Assembly (NCBI GenBank): GCA_016709665.1
Contig: JADJMI010000028.1
Span: 290,191 to 354,190, forward strand
Reading direction: 5' to 3'
DNA: 64,000 nucleotides
Origin: Betaproteobacteria bacterium
GTDB lineage: Bacteria; Pseudomonadota; Gammaproteobacteria; Burkholderiales; Usitatibacteraceae
Positions 35,416 through 43,600 of the stretch are shown one piece after another. The first letter of the stretch is position 1. Every line of letters begins with the position of its first letter. The position numbers and the translations under genes are program-made. The notes beneath the pieces are model-generated. The model made no database searches. It worked only from the letters and a program-made list of their open reading frames with translations, and had not been told where the DNA came from.

Positions 35416-36243
35416 CTATCTCGCGGGGGCGTGGCCCAGTCGAGCGAGCAGGCGCAGGCCTTCGGGCGACGCCGTGAAAGCCGCCAGTTGCGCGGCGGGC
35501 CCCGCCGCCTTGCCGCGCGTCACGAGGTAGAACGTCTTCACGAGCGGGTAGCGGCCGTTGGCGACGGACTCCGTCGACGGGACCGTGCCCTCGAGCGCGT
35601 GGATACGCAGCGGGCGCGCCTCCGCCGCCAGCAATGAAAGGGACGCGGTGCCCAGGGCGCCCGGAACGTGTTCGATGAAATCCGCCGCCTCCTGGTCCGT
35701 CAGCCCGACGAGGAGGCCCTCGCGCCGGTAAGCCCGGGCGCTGGCGGCGGCGACCTCGGGGGACAGCGTGGCGAGGAGCGTGGAATCGGTGTCGTTGGCC
35801 GGGCGCAGCACCAGGCGCAGGGGCGATCCGTCGGGCCAAAGGGCGCGGTCGCCACGCAGGATGGCCGCGACGTCGGCCGCCGTCAGGTTTTCGGGCTGGG
35901 GGCGGCGCGAAGCGAACACGAGCGCCGTTCGCGCATAGGGCGACGCCACCAGCCCCGAGGCGCTTTCATCCCGGGTGAGCGGGCGGCTGATGACCGCCAC
36001 GTCGATCCGGGATTGCTGCAGCGCCCTCAGGCCGCCGGAACTCCCCAGGCTCGGCATGACCTGAAGTTCGAGCCCGGGAACCTTCGCGGCCAGCGGCTCG
36101 GCCATCCGGGCCAGGGCAGCCAGTGCCGCGCCCGTGCCGCCGATGCGAAGCGATTCGCCCCGGGCGAGGCCGGCGGCCAATGCGAGGCAAGCGGCGAGGG
36201 CCGCCGCGCGCGCGGCGGTCGGGAACTGCGCAAGAGGTGACAT
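35416..36243 (-). CDS. PstS-like periplasmic substrate-binding protein
   Basis: A 275-residue protein with an N-terminal signal peptide (MSPLAQFPTAARAAALAACL... cut near ARGES). The mature part starts SLRIGGTGAALAALARMAEPL, and has SLGSSGGLRALQQSRIDVAVISRPLT and NGRYPLVKTFYLVTRG, as in the phosphate-binding (PBP-like) family. No permease or ATPase genes are nearby; instead the next gene, 6 nt away, is a hybrid histidine kinase. A sensory rather than transport role is therefore inferred. ATG 36243 gives a proper signal peptide; 26 extra codons upstream do not. Confidence 0.88.
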   Translation of the reverse strand: MSPLAQFPTAARAAALAACLALAAGLARGESLRIGGTGAALAALARMAEPLAAKVPGLELQVMPSLGSSGGLRALQQSRIDVAVISRPLTRDESASGLVASPYARTALVFASRRPQPENLTAADVAAILRGDRALWPDGSPLRLVLRPANDTDSTLLATLSPEVAAASARAYRREGLLVGLTDQEAADFIEHVPGALGTASLSLLAAEARPLRIHALEGTVPSTESVANGRYPLVKTFYLVTRGKAAGPAAQLAAFTASPEGLRLLARLGHAPAR

Positions 36244-36303
36244 GGCGTCGGGCGATGTGCCGGGATCGTGTCCTACACCGTAGCCCGATTCGCGCGAGCC
36301 GAC

Positions 36304-36317
36304 TTGATCCGGACCAA
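36304..36317. promoter_or_regulatory. FNR/Anr-like site upstream of the binding protein-kinase pair
   Basis: TTGATCCGGACCAA matches TTGAT-N4-ATCAA at 9 of 10 positions. The centre (36310.5) is about 40 nt from a possible start near 36270 for the leftward gene pair, with a weak -10-like TACGGT at 36282-36277. The spacing is compatible with activation by FNR/Anr. It is 42 nt beyond the 3' end of the chemoreceptor gene. Prediction only. Confidence 0.35.
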
Positions 36318-36358
36318 CCAACCGGCGGTTGCCGGTCGAGGGCCACGCGGGCGATTCA

Positions 36359-37918
36359 TCAGGCGAGCGCCGGTTCTACGCGAAAGACGCTCACCGACTC
36401 GACGAGTGCCCGGGCCTGGTCCTCGAGCGACTGGGCCGCCGCGGCGGCTTCCTCGACCAGGCCGGCGTTGGCCTGGGTCACGTTGTCGAGTTGCTTCACG
36501 GCGAGATTCACCTCGGCGATGCCGTCGTCCTGCGTGCGGGATTGCTCGGCGATGCGGGTCACGATGCCCGTCACCCGCTCGACCGCCGACACGAGGGTCA
36601 CCATGGTTTCACCGGCCTGGTCGATCTGCGTCGTGCCTTCGCTCACGCGCGAAACCGACGACTCGATGAGCGCCTTGATCTCGCGGGCCGCCTCGGCGGC
36701 GCGCGTGGCGAGAGCGCGCACCTCGCCAGCCACCACCGCGAAGCCGCGGCCGTGTTCCCCGGCCCTCGCCGCCTCCACGGCGGCGTTGAGTGCGAGGAGA
36801 TTTGTCTGGAACGCGATGCCGTCGATGACCCCGGTGATCTCCATGATCTCGCGCGAGGAGCCGTTGATGGTCGACATGGTGCCGACCATGTTCCGCACGG
36901 CCTCGCCGCCCGTGCGGGCGACCCGGCTCGCCTCCTCGGCGAACGTGCGCGCCTCGCGGGCGTTCTCGGCGGTTTCGCGCACGGACGCGGCAAGCGACTG
37001 CATGCTGGCCGCCGTCTGCTCGAGGCTCGCGGCCTGCTCTTCGGTGCGCTGCGAAAGGTCGAGGTTGCCCGAGGCGATCTGGCCGGTTCCCGTGGAGATG
37101 CAGGTCGTCGCGTCCTTGATCTGCCCTACGGTTCGGCGAAGTTGCTCCTGCATCGAGGCCATGGTCGCGAGCAGGCTGTTCCTGTCGCCGTGGGCGAGCG
37201 CGATCGGCTTCGAGAGATCGCCCTCGGCCACGCGGCGGACAACGGCAGCGGCGTGGGCAGGCTCGCCGCCGATGTCGGCCAGGATGCGCCTGCCGATGAG
37301 CATCACCAAGGCGAAGATGGCGAGCGCGAGCGCGCCCACGACGGCGCCGAAAGAGGCGAGGCGCCGGTAGAACGCCTTGTCCACGTCGTCGACGTACAGT
37401 CCGGTCCCGATCACCCACTCCCACTCGGGCACCTGGGCGACGAAGGCGATCTTGCGCAGGGCCTCTTCCTGCTGCGGCTTCGGAAAGTAGTACTCGGTGT
37501 AGTCGCCGCCCGACTTGCCGGCGGCGACGATGTTCCGCACGAAGTAATTGTCGCGCTTGTCCTTCGCTTCGATGAACGACTTCCCCTCGCGTTCGGGAGC
37601 GGGGGGCATCAGGACATAGGTCCCCCGGAAGTCGAACATGAAGAAGTACTCGCGCTCCTGGTAGCGCATCGCGCGCACGGATTCCCTCGCGAGCCGCTGG
37701 GCTTCCGCGAGCGGCAGCTTGCCCGCCTTCTCCAATGCGACGAAGTGCGAGATGGAGGATCGCGCGGCCTCCACCGTGGATTTCACCAGAAGGCGGCGGT
37801 CCTCGAATGCCGACTCGCGTTGCGACAGGGCCGCGTAGAAGCCTACGCCCACCATGCCGGCGAAGGCCGCGATCGCGACCCATGCCAGTTTCGCCCTGAG
37901 CGAAATTACCCCGACCAT
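36359..37918 (-). CDS. Methyl-accepting chemotaxis protein with single Cache (sCache_2) sensor
   Basis: A 519-residue chemoreceptor: TM1 about 10-30, periplasmic Cache domain about 35-185 (REYFFMFDFRGTYVLMPP and VPEWEWVIGTGLYVDDVD are typical of sCache_2), TM2 about 190-212, HAMP about 213-265, then a cytoplasmic coiled-coil signalling domain with the hairpin tip IDGIAFQTNLLALNAAVEAARAGEHGRGFAVVA. No CheR/CheB-binding pentapeptide is at the C-terminus. Ligands of related Cache receptors are small carboxylates and amines; none can be assigned. No che or fli genes occur in the window. A sigma-28-like promoter precedes it. Confidence 0.95.
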   Translation of the reverse strand: MVGVISLRAKLAWVAIAAFAGMVGVGFYAALSQRESAFEDRRLLVKSTVEAARSSISHFVALEKAGKLPLAEAQRLARESVRAMRYQEREYFFMFDFRGTYVLMPPAPEREGKSFIEAKDKRDNYFVRNIVAAGKSGGDYTEYYFPKPQQEEALRKIAFVAQVPEWEWVIGTGLYVDDVDKAFYRRLASFGAVVGALALAIFALVMLIGRRILADIGGEPAHAAAVVRRVAEGDLSKPIALAHGDRNSLLATMASMQEQLRRTVGQIKDATTCISTGTGQIASGNLDLSQRTEEQAASLEQTAASMQSLAASVRETAENAREARTFAEEASRVARTGGEAVRNMVGTMSTINGSSREIMEITGVIDGIAFQTNLLALNAAVEAARAGEHGRGFAVVAGEVRALATRAAEAAREIKALIESSVSRVSEGTTQIDQAGETMVTLVSAVERVTGIVTRIAEQSRTQDDGIAEVNLAVKQLDNVTQANAGLVEEAAAAAQSLEDQARALVESVSVFRVEPALA

Positions 37919-37945
37919 GCTCGTCTCCCGTGAGTCCTCCGATCT

Positions 37946-37972
37946 CTATCGGCAGGCTTCGGGCCTCCTTGA
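37946..37972 (-). promoter_or_regulatory. Sigma-28 (FliA)-type promoter for the chemoreceptor gene
   Basis: On the minus strand TCAAGGAG (37972-37965), an 11-nt spacer, then GCCGATAG (37953-37946). The -10 matches the FliA consensus GCCGATAA at 7 of 8 positions and the 11-nt spacing is exact; the -35 is weaker against TAAAGTTT. Transcription would start near 37939, about 20 nt before the ATG, leaving room for the GGGAGA ribosome-binding site. This fits motility-linked expression. Confidence 0.6.
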
Positions 37973-38036
37973 GGATCGATGCCGGGATGCTTGATCCCGT
38001 CGGTCCAGGCTGGGAGAGAACCTCCCGGGGTGCGCG

Positions 38037-39566
38037 TCAGCGAGTCCGGTTGCCGGCTGCCGAGGTGGCGACCCAACGATTCAGGACGGCCCGTGCTTCC
38101 CACGCGACCTCGCTCGCCGTGAGCCCGATCGGCCCCACGCCGCGCGCGACGCACGAGTCGGCCGCCGCCCCGTGCAGGCACACGCCCAGGCGCAGCGCCG
38201 CCCGCGGGGCGAGTCCCTGGGCGAGGAGCGCGCCGACGATGCCGGCCAGCACGTCGCCCGTGCCGCCGCTCGCGAGGCCCGGGTTGCCGGTGGTGTTGAT
38301 CGACCAGGTGCCGTCGGGGCTCGCGCAGATGCTGCCGGCTCCCTTGAGGACCACCTCGGCGCGGAACCACCGGGCGAGATCGCGCGCGGCCGCGAGGCGA
38401 TCGTCCTGCACGGCCTGCGTGGACCGGCCCAGCAGGCGGGCGGCCTCGGCCGGGTGCGGCGTGAGCACGGTCGTGCCGGGGCGCGATTCGGCGAGGGCCT
38501 GCTTGAGGGGGGCGGACGCCGCGATCGCGTTGAGCGCGTCGGCATCGAGTACGAGCGGCCCGGGCCGGGCGAGCAGTTCCGGCAGGATCTTTCGCGCGAA
38601 GGGGGAGAGACTCTTCTTCCCGGCATCGAATCCCGCGCCGGGGCCGGCGACCCAGACGTCGGCTCCGGGTGACTCCTCGAGCGGCCGCAGCATGAGTTCG
38701 GGGAATCCGGTGTCGACCGCCGGCGCATCGTCGGCGAGGCAATGCACGAAGGTCTTTCCGGCCCCGCACAGCGAGGCGGCACGGCCGGCGAGGAGCGCGG
38801 CACCGGTCATGCCGCGGGCGCCGCCGACGATCGCGAGCGTCCCGTAGGTGCCCTTGTGCGAATGCCTCGCCCGAGGTGCGAGCCAGTCGCGCACGGCCTC
38901 GGGCGTGAGGAGGGTGCCGCGGCTGCCCTCGAAAAAGGCCGCCGGCAGGCCGAGTTCGTCGACCTCGATCGCGCCCGTGTGGTCGAGCGCGTCCGCCGTG
39001 TACAGGCCGCACTTGCGCGCGATGAAGGTGATCGTGAGGGTCGCGCGCACCGCGACGCCGCGCACGCGGCCCGTGTCGCTCGCGATGCCCGAGGGGATGT
39101 CGATCGAGAGTACCGGCGCGCCGCAGGCGTTGATGCGGCCCACCAGCGCGGCATGGGGGCCTTCCACGTCGCGCGCGAGGCCGATGCCGAAGAGCCCGTC
39201 GATCACGAGGCCCGGCCTCAGGTCCGCGGGCCATTCGGGCACCGTTCGCCCGCCCAGTTCCAGGAACCGCGCGACCGCGGCCCTGGCTTCGGGCGCCCGA
39301 GGCGCTGCGCCGGCGGCATCGTGCACCACCACCCGGTGGAAGCTCTCCCGCAGGCGGGCCGCGGCGACCCAGGCGTCGCCGCCGTTGTTGCCGGGGCCGG
39401 CGACGACGAGGATGGGCGCGCCGGTGTCCGGGACGAGGGCCGCGGCGGCGCGCGCGGTGGCGGCGCCGGCGCGCTCCATCAGCGGGGCTGCGCCGGCGAT
39501 CGCCTTCGCGCCGCGTTCCTCGAGAACGCGGATCTCTTCGGTGGTGAAGACGGCCGGGGCGTTCAC
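38037..39566 (-). CDS. nnrD: Bifunctional NAD(P)HX epimerase / ADP(ATP)-dependent NAD(P)HX dehydratase
   Basis: A 509-residue fused repair enzyme for hydrated NAD(P)H. N-terminal epimerase domain (about 1-212) with VVAGPGNNGGDAWVAAR and SIDIPSGI. C-terminal dehydratase domain (about 225-500) with KGTYGTLAIVGGARGMTGA, VLTPHPAEAARLLG, VVLKGAGSI and the ATP-site motif NPGLASGGTGDVLAGI. GTG 39566 is chosen because it lies 5 nt after the nadB stop and begins VNAPAVFTTEEIRVLEERG, the expected N-terminus. Grouping with nadB joins NAD synthesis with NAD(P)H repair. Confidence 0.95.
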   Translation of the reverse strand: MNAPAVFTTEEIRVLEERGAKAIAGAAPLMERAGAATARAAAALVPDTGAPILVVAGPGNNGGDAWVAAARLRESFHRVVVHDAAGAAPRAPEARAAVARFLELGGRTVPEWPADLRPGLVIDGLFGIGLARDVEGPHAALVGRINACGAPVLSIDIPSGIASDTGRVRGVAVRATLTITFIARKCGLYTADALDHTGAIEVDELGLPAAFFEGSRGTLLTPEAVRDWLAPRARHSHKGTYGTLAIVGGARGMTGAALLAGRAASLCGAGKTFVHCLADDAPAVDTGFPELMLRPLEESPGADVWVAGPGAGFDAGKKSLSPFARKILPELLARPGPLVLDADALNAIAASAPLKQALAESRPGTTVLTPHPAEAARLLGRSTQAVQDDRLAAARDLARWFRAEVVLKGAGSICASPDGTWSINTTGNPGLASGGTGDVLAGIVGALLAQGLAPRAALRLGVCLHGAAADSCVARGVGPIGLTASEVAWEARAVLNRWVATSAAGNRTR

Positions 39567-39571
39567 GGCGC

Positions 39572-41146
39572 CTACGGCACGAGGACGGTGTCGCGCGCCT
39601 CGGGCAGGGTGTCGGGGTAGTCGATGCTGTAGTGCAGGCCCCGGCTTTCGCGCCGCATCAGCGCCGATCGGACGATGAGGTTCGCCGTGAGCACGAGGTT
39701 CCTCAGCTCGATGAGGTCGTTGGAGACGCGGAATGCAGAGTAGAACTCCTCGATCTCCTCCTGCAGCAGCTCGATGCGGTGTCGCGCGCGCTCCAGGCGC
39801 TTCGTGGTGCGCACGATGCCCACGTAGCTCCACATGGAGCGCCGCAGCTCGTCCCAGTTGTGCGCGATGACCACTTCCTCGTCGGCGTCGGTCACGCGGC
39901 TCTCGTCCCATTCGGGCAGCTTCGGCAGCGCTTCGGGCGAGCGGGCGAGGATGTCGGCCGACGCCGATTCGGCGTAGACCACGCATTCGAGGAGGGAATT
40001 GGACGCGAGGCGGTTCGCGCCGTGCAGGCCGGTGCAGGCCACCTCGCCCAGTGCGTAGAGTCCCGGCAGGTGGGTGCGGCCGTCGAGATCCACGCGCAGG
40101 CCCCCGCAGCTGTAATGCGCGGCCGGGACCACCGGGATGGGTTCCTTCGCGATGTCGATGCCGAACTCCAGGCAACGCGCGTGGATGGTGGGGAAATGCT
40201 CGCGCACGAACGCCTCGCCCTTGTGCGCGATGTCGAGGTAGACGCAGTCGAGGCCGCGCTTCTTCATCTCGAAGTCGATGGCGCGGGCCACCACGTCGCG
40301 CGGGGCGAGTTCGGCCCGCGGGTCGTGCCTGGGCATGAAACGCTCGCCGGAGGGCAGCAGGAGCAAGCCGCCTTCGCCGCGGACGGCCTCGGAGATGAGG
40401 AAGCTCTTGGCGTGCGGGTGATAGAGGCAGGTGGGGTGGAACTGGACGAACTCCATGTTCGCCACCGGGCAGCCGGCTCGCCACCCCATCGCCACGCCGT
40501 CGCCGGTCGCGGTGTCGGGGTTGGTCGTGTAGAGGTAGACCTTGCCCGTGCCGCCTGCCGCGAGGACGGTCGCCTTCGCGCCGATCGTCTTCACCTGGCC
40601 GGCCTTGTTGTCGAGCACGTAGGCGCCGAGGCAGCGGTCCGGGCCGGTGCCGAGCTTGCGGGCGGTGACGAGGTCGATGGCGATGTGCCATTCGAGCACG
40701 TCGATGTTCGGATGGTCGCGTACGCGATCCACGAGGGTTCGCTGGACCGCGTTGCCCGTGGCGTCGGCGGCATGGACGATGCGGCGATGGCTGTGCCCGC
40801 CCTCGCGCGTGAGGTGGAGCGGTGCCGCCTCCCCGGATTCGCGGGTGAAGGCGACGCCCTGGTCCACCAGCCACTGGATGGAGCGCCGGCCGCGCTCGAC
40901 CACGAAGCGGACCGTCTCGTCGTGGCAAAGACCGGCGCCGGCCACGTGGGTGTCCCGGGCGTGGGCCTCGAGGGTGTCGGCGCTGTCCCAGACGGCGGCA
41001 ATGCCTCCCTGGGCCCAGGCGGAAGCGCCCGCCATGAGCTCGTTCTTGGTCACGAGGGCGACGCGGCGCGTCGGCGCGAGGCGCAGGGCCGCGGCGAGAC
41101 CGGCGAGGCCGCTGCCGATCACCAGGACGTCGTAGTCGGGGCTCAA
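39572..41146 (-). CDS. nadB: L-aspartate oxidase
   Basis: A 524-residue FAD enzyme that oxidises L-aspartate to iminoaspartate, the first step of de novo NAD synthesis. FAD motif DVLVIGSGLAGLAAALRLA at the N-terminus; MAGASAWAQGGIAA, THVAGAGLCHDE, GGHSHRRIVHAAD, FVQFHPTCLY and GLYALGEVACTGLHGANRLASNSLLE are conserved NadB/succinate-dehydrogenase-type blocks. Being next to rpoE in opposite orientation is a common arrangement in proteobacteria. nadA and nadC are not in the window. Confidence 0.97.
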   Translation of the reverse strand: MSPDYDVLVIGSGLAGLAAALRLAPTRRVALVTKNELMAGASAWAQGGIAAVWDSADTLEAHARDTHVAGAGLCHDETVRFVVERGRRSIQWLVDQGVAFTRESGEAAPLHLTREGGHSHRRIVHAADATGNAVQRTLVDRVRDHPNIDVLEWHIAIDLVTARKLGTGPDRCLGAYVLDNKAGQVKTIGAKATVLAAGGTGKVYLYTTNPDTATGDGVAMGWRAGCPVANMEFVQFHPTCLYHPHAKSFLISEAVRGEGGLLLLPSGERFMPRHDPRAELAPRDVVARAIDFEMKKRGLDCVYLDIAHKGEAFVREHFPTIHARCLEFGIDIAKEPIPVVPAAHYSCGGLRVDLDGRTHLPGLYALGEVACTGLHGANRLASNSLLECVVYAESASADILARSPEALPKLPEWDESRVTDADEEVVIAHNWDELRRSMWSYVGIVRTTKRLERARHRIELLQEEIEEFYSAFRVSNDLIELRNLVLTANLIVRSALMRRESRGLHYSIDYPDTLPEARDTVLVP

Positions 41147-41182
41147 GGTCGCGTCCCGCCCGGTGGGAGGGGGCGGGAAGCC

Positions 41183-41210
41183 GGAACTAAATTCGGGGAT
41201 GGGAGTCTGT
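41183..41210 (+). promoter_or_regulatory. Sigma-E-type promoter of the rpoE operon
   Basis: GGAACTA at 41183-41189, a 16-nt spacer, and TCTGT at 41206-41210. This agrees with the sigma-E pattern GGAACTT-N16-TCTGA and lies in the proper place for autoregulation of rpoE, as known in E. coli and Pseudomonas. It would give a leader of about 150 nt before the chosen start codon at 41368. A perfect TATAAT occurs at 41262-41267 but has no matching -35. Confidence 0.6.
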
Positions 41211-41367
41211 TGGCCATGGTCGCAATTGAGCGAACGGCAAGGTAATGAAAAACCTGACGTTTATAATACCGCAGGAAGCCGGCAAACCCTTCGTGGATAC
41301 CCGGTCTCCGGGATCGACCGCGATCGGCGCGGCCGGCACGACGGCTAGACAGCCCCTACAGGGACGA

Positions 41368-41967
41368 ATGAGCGACCGGGAAATCGACCAGCAACTGGTC
41401 GAGCGGGCACAGCGGGGCGAAAAGCGCGCTTTCGAGTTGCTGGTGATCAAGTACCAGCGCAAGCTCGAACGGCTGCTGTCGCGCATCATTCGCGATCCCA
41501 ACGAGATCGAGGACGTCGCGCAGGAAGCCTTCGTGAAGGCCTACCGGGCGCTTCCCAACTTCCGCGGCGACAGCGCCTTCTACACCTGGCTCTACCGCAT
41601 CGGCATCAACACGGCCAAGAACTACCTCATCGCCCAGGGGCGCCGCGCGCCCACCTCCACGGAATACGACAGCGAAGAGGCGGAAAGCTTCGAAGATGCC
41701 GTCGGCTTGAGGGACATCAACACCCCCGAGGCCGTGCTGATGTCAAAACAGATCGGGCAGACGGTCAACGCGGCGATCGACGCCTTGCCCGAGGAACTGC
41801 GCACGGCCATCACCCTGCGCGAAATCGACGGTCTCGCCTACGAGGAGATCGCGAAGATCATGGATTGCCCGATCGGCACCGTCCGGTCGCGCATTTTCCG
41901 GGCCCGCGAGGCGGTGGCCGAGAGGCTGCGCCCCCAGCTCGGGACGGCGAAGGACAAAAGATGGTAA
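41368..41967 (+). CDS. rpoE: RNA polymerase sigma-E factor
   Basis: A 199-residue ECF sigma factor that controls envelope stress genes. Region 2 (RAFELLVIKYQRKLERLLSRII..EIEDVAQEAFVKAYRALPNFRGDSAFYTWLYRIGINTAKNYL) and region 4 (LREIDGLAYEEIAKIMDCPIGTVRSRIFRARE) are both close to E. coli/Pseudomonas RpoE. I selected ATG 41368 (MSDREIDQQLVERAQRG), giving normal family length; an in-frame start at 41245 would add 41 unconserved residues. It heads rpoE-rseA-rseB-mucD and is held by RseA at the membrane until stress. Confidence 0.96.
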   Translation: MSDREIDQQLVERAQRGEKRAFELLVIKYQRKLERLLSRIIRDPNEIEDVAQEAFVKAYRALPNFRGDSAFYTWLYRIGINTAKNYLIAQGRRAPTSTEYDSEEAESFEDAVGLRDINTPEAVLMSKQIGQTVNAAIDALPEELRTAITLREIDGLAYEEIAKIMDCPIGTVRSRIFRAREAVAERLRPQLGTAKDKRW

Positions 41968-42046
41968 TAACAGGCAGCAGGGCGGCAACATACCCGGCCA
42001 TCGCGGCAGCCAAGCCCGCGGGGACGGACACTTTCGGGAACGGGAC

Positions 42047-42535
42047 ATGACGCAGGAACTTTCGACGCTGATGGATGGCGAGCTGGACGCCCACGAGGCC
42101 GAACGCGCCATCCGCACGGTGTGCGGCAACGACGACCTCAAGCAGAAGTGGCACGAATACCACCTGATCGGGGATGCCCTGAGGGGCGACGGCCCCGGCC
42201 GGACGGCGCTCTCGCGCCGCATCATGGCGGCCCTCGAGGAAGAGCCCACGGTTCTCGCCCCGAGGCGGCGCATCCCGGTGAACGCCGGGCGCATCGCCTT
42301 CGCGGCGGCCGCGTCCGTGACCACGGTCGCGGTGGTGGGCTGGATGGGGCTGCAGCAGGGCCGCGTGCCCGATGCCGGCCCGGCCCTGGCCAAGGGTCCG
42401 GCCGCGGCGCAGCCGGCGGCCGTGGCGGCCACGACGCGGCCCGCCAACGTGAACGAGTACCTGGTGGTTCACCGCCAGCTTCCCAACGCCGATTTCTACC
42501 GGCCGGTGTCCAACACCGCCGCGGCCGGCCGATGA
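42047..42535 (+). CDS. rseA: RseA/MucA-type anti-sigma-E factor
   Basis: A 162-residue inner-membrane protein. N-terminal cytoplasmic anti-sigma domain (1-75: STLMDGELDAHEAERAIRTV...WHEYHLIGDALRG), one transmembrane helix at about 82-101, then a periplasmic tail that ends DFYRPVSNTA. Stress-driven proteolysis of RseA frees sigma-E (established). It follows rpoE by 79 nt and overlaps rseB by an ATGA. Confidence 0.94.
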   Translation: MTQELSTLMDGELDAHEAERAIRTVCGNDDLKQKWHEYHLIGDALRGDGPGRTALSRRIMAALEEEPTVLAPRRRIPVNAGRIAFAAAASVTTVAVVGWMGLQQGRVPDAGPALAKGPAAAQPAAVAATTRPANVNEYLVVHRQLPNADFYRPVSNTAAAGR

Positions 42536-43506
42536 GGGGTCTCACGGCCACGCTGCCGTGGCTCGCCCTCGCGGGGGCGGTGCTCCCGGCGGCGGCGGCG
42601 CCCGGCAGCGACCCCATCGCCTGGCTGCAGCGCGCCGCCGACTCGGCGCGCACCACGACCTTCGCCGGCACCGTGGTGCACATGACCGGCGAGCGCACGT
42701 CGACCTCGCGCATCACCCACATCTTCCTGTCGGGCTCGGAGCACGAGAAGATCGAATCCCTCGACGGACCGCGCCGCGAGATCGTCCGGCACAACGAGGA
42801 CCTGCAGTGCTTCTACCCGGACGCGAAGACCGTCCGGCTGGACCGCCGCGTCACGGCGCGGTTCTTCCCCGCGGTGGTCTCGGGCCCCGTGGCGTCCATC
42901 GCGGAGAACTACACCGTGAAGCTCGGCGAGGTCGAGCGCGTGCTGGGGCAGGATTGCCGCTGGATCCACCTCGATCCGCGCGATGCCCTGCGCTACGCCC
43001 AGCGCCTGTGCGCGGAACTGGGCAGCGGCCTCGTGATGCGTGCCCGCACGCTCAGCAGGAAAGGCCAGGTCATCGAACAGTTCACGTTCACGGATTTGCG
43101 CATGGGCCCGCAGGTTTCGCGCGGCGAGGTGAAGAGCACGTTCTATGGCCAGAGCAAGGATTGGCGCACCGACACCCAGCCGCGCGACGAGGTGAAGGAA
43201 GTCGACACCGGCTGGACGGTCACGGCACTGCCCCCCGGGTTCCGCAAGGTGAAGGAGATGGCCCGCCGGATGCCCGGTCGCGACAAGCCCGTTTCGCAGA
43301 TCGTCTATACCGACGGCGTCGCCTCCTTCAGCGTATTCGTCGAATCGGCCGCCTCCGGCGCGCGGGTGCCCGAATCGACCCAGACGGAGGAAGGCGACCT
43401 GAGCGTCTTCGTCGGTCCCGTCGGCGAAAGCCAGGTGACCGTGCTGGGCGAAGTGCCCCCCGTCACGGCGCAGCAGGTGGGCCGGAGCGTGGCCCGCCGC
43501 CCTTGA
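42532..43506 (+). CDS. rseB: RseB/MucB-type periplasmic regulator of sigma-E
   Basis: A 324-residue secreted protein with a signal peptide (MRGLTATLPWLALAGAVLPAA). It contains the RseB lipoprotein-localisation-like N-domain (WLQRAADSARTTTFAGTVVH, EKIESLDGPRREIVRHNEDLQCFYPD) and C-domain (GWTVTALPPGFRKVKEM, QIVYTDGVASFSVFVE). RseB binds the RseA periplasmic tail and shields it from DegS until off-pathway lipopolysaccharide or lipoproteins displace it (known in E. coli). The start is the ATGA overlap with rseA. Confidence 0.95.
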   Translation: MRGLTATLPWLALAGAVLPAAAAPGSDPIAWLQRAADSARTTTFAGTVVHMTGERTSTSRITHIFLSGSEHEKIESLDGPRREIVRHNEDLQCFYPDAKTVRLDRRVTARFFPAVVSGPVASIAENYTVKLGEVERVLGQDCRWIHLDPRDALRYAQRLCAELGSGLVMRARTLSRKGQVIEQFTFTDLRMGPQVSRGEVKSTFYGQSKDWRTDTQPRDEVKEVDTGWTVTALPPGFRKVKEMARRMPGRDKPVSQIVYTDGVASFSVFVESAASGARVPESTQTEEGDLSVFVGPVGESQVTVLGEVPPVTAQQVGRSVARRP

Positions 43507-43600
43507 AACGCCACCGCACCGGCGCCAGATTCCGCACGTATCGATGACAATCCCGGGATCCGCAGCTCCTGCGGTGACCCGTCCCTAGGAAAACAAGACC

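Noticed and set aside
41262..41267. Perfect TATAAT hexamer before rpoE as a sigma-70 promoter
   Set aside because: No acceptable -35 at 16-18 nt upstream; TTGAGC lies 30 nt away.
41245..41367. Upstream start for rpoE adding 41 residues
   Set aside because: RpoE proteins of this type start near MSDREIDQQL; the extension overlaps the likely promoter/leader.
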